From contig CAJXJM010000169.1 of NCBI GenBank assembly GCA_913054205.1, positions 1 through 6,017 on the forward strand: DNA of 6,017 nucleotides. Reading direction: 5' to 3'. Positions 5,390 to 6,017 of the stretch are shown piece by piece. The position numbers and the translations under genes were made by a program. The DNA comes from an uncultured Rhodospirillaceae bacterium. Its GTDB lineage: Bacteria; Pseudomonadota; Alphaproteobacteria; Rhodospirillales; UBA2165. Position 1 is the stretch's first letter. Each line of letters starts with the position of its first letter. The notes below the pieces were generated by a model that was not told the DNA's origin, made no database searches, and saw nothing but the letters and a program-made list of their open reading frames with translations.

Positions 5390-6017
5390 ATGAGCTTTAA
5401 ATATTGCCTGTATTCAGATATTCACGGTCAAGTCACGCAATTGGATGCGGTTGAAGAACGTGTCGCTGCAGAAAACCCCGACAAAGTCATCGTCATTGGC
5501 GATCTTGTCGGCCTCGGACCTGAACCCGAAAAAATTGTCCAACGGATGATGGATCGTCCCGAAATTGACCTTATTGTCGGTAATGTTGATCTTTGGGTCA
5601 CCCGCAAAATTTGGGAAACCGCTAAACCAAAAAGCCCGCATCAGGAATGGATGTTCCGGATGATGGAGCAAACTCGCGAACGTTTGAGCACCGAACAACT
5701 CGATTGGCTCGACAAACGTCCGTTCTCGAATACCTACACACCCGATATGGGCCACGATTTCCATGTCTTCCACGCCACACCGTATGACATTGGTGATGCA
5801 GATGCATTTCCGTTCCGCCTCACCGATGACGAAATCGCCGAGAAACTCCTCGATCACGATTATGACGTTATGGCGCATGGTCATATTCATGGCCCGTCCG
5901 TCCGCAACATCAAAAATGGTGACAGAGTAAACAAATTGGTTTGTGCGGCGGCTGTCGGCATGAGCTGGGATGGCGATCCGCGTCCATCCTATGCAGTTGT
6001 TGAATATTTGGACGACG
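5390..6017 (+). CDS. Calcineurin-like metallophosphoesterase, 3' end outside the window
   Basis: Open from ATG 5390 to the window edge: 209 residues plus one base, with no stop. All five metal-site blocks of the family are present in order: D10-I-H12, GDLVGLGP (37-44), GNVD (64-67), HATP (128-131) and GHIH (164-167). It should be an active two-metal phosphoesterase, probably cytosolic, as no signal peptide is visible. GNVD in place of GNH[DE] fits the small YfcE-like branch and removes the histidine that often acts as general acid, so the substrate (phosphodiester, phosphoprotein or nucleotide) cannot be named. After the last motif the chain continues through CAAAVGMSWDGDPRPSYAVVEYLDD, typical of the closing beta strands, so little is probably missing. 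The gene is divergent from the nitroreductase and has a structured leader. Confidence 0.9.
   Translation, partial: MSFKYCLYSDIHGQVTQLDAVEERVAAENPDKVIVIGDLVGLGPEPEKIVQRMMDRPEIDLIVGNVDLWVTRKIWETAKPKSPHQEWMFRMMEQTRERLSTEQLDWLDKRPFSNTYTPDMGHDFHVFHATPYDIGDADAFPFRLTDDEIAEKLLDHDYDVMAHGHIHGPSVRNIKNGDRVNKLVCAAAVGMSWDGDPRPSYAVVEYLDD

Noticed and set aside
5414..5890. Long minus-strand open frame of 158 codons
   Set aside because: It lies wholly antisense to the metallophosphoesterase gene, whose five catalytic blocks are all present on the plus strand; the reverse frame has no recognisable domain or ribosome binding site.

Overview
The window looks like a chromosomal segment of an alphaproteobacterium. 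The best evidence is a full-length aspartyl-tRNA synthetase whose key stretches ([12 protein letters not shown] near the start, [18 protein letters not shown] in motif 2) have the alphaproteobacterial form. A sigma-54-type promoter and a small lipoprotein with an SWALDG...KSITDH...DCAL core fit this. Base composition is moderate. I see no rRNA, tRNA, CRISPR array, transposase or phage gene.

Layout from left to right. Positions 1-355 are non-coding and rich in inverted repeats. They hold a near-consensus -24/-12 promoter and four copies of the half-site GCTTTAT. This leads into a plus-strand pair: a soluble GGDEF diguanylate cyclase (356-1183) and an overlapping unrecognised 173-residue protein (1167-1688). 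Two bases later the convergent minus-strand block begins. Read in its own direction it runs RutE-family nitroreductase (5067-4405), a strong intrinsic terminator (4359-4323), aspS (4296-2482), a 221-bp gap with a 15-bp direct repeat, and the lipoprotein gene (2260-1691). A 322-bp divergent intergenic region follows. It separates the nitroreductase from a plus-strand calcineurin-like metallophosphoesterase that starts at 5390 and runs off the right edge, so its C-terminus is not visible.

The genes do not form one pathway. The left pair is probably one regulated c-di-GMP transcription unit under sigma-54 with an unknown enhancer-binding activator. aspS is housekeeping. The nitroreductase has none of its usual rut neighbours here. 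The lipoprotein and the overlapping protein have no assignable function. The most interesting non-coding signals are the sigma-54 promoter with its upstream half-sites, the terminator just upstream of aspS, and the repeat- and hairpin-rich leader of the metallophosphoesterase gene.
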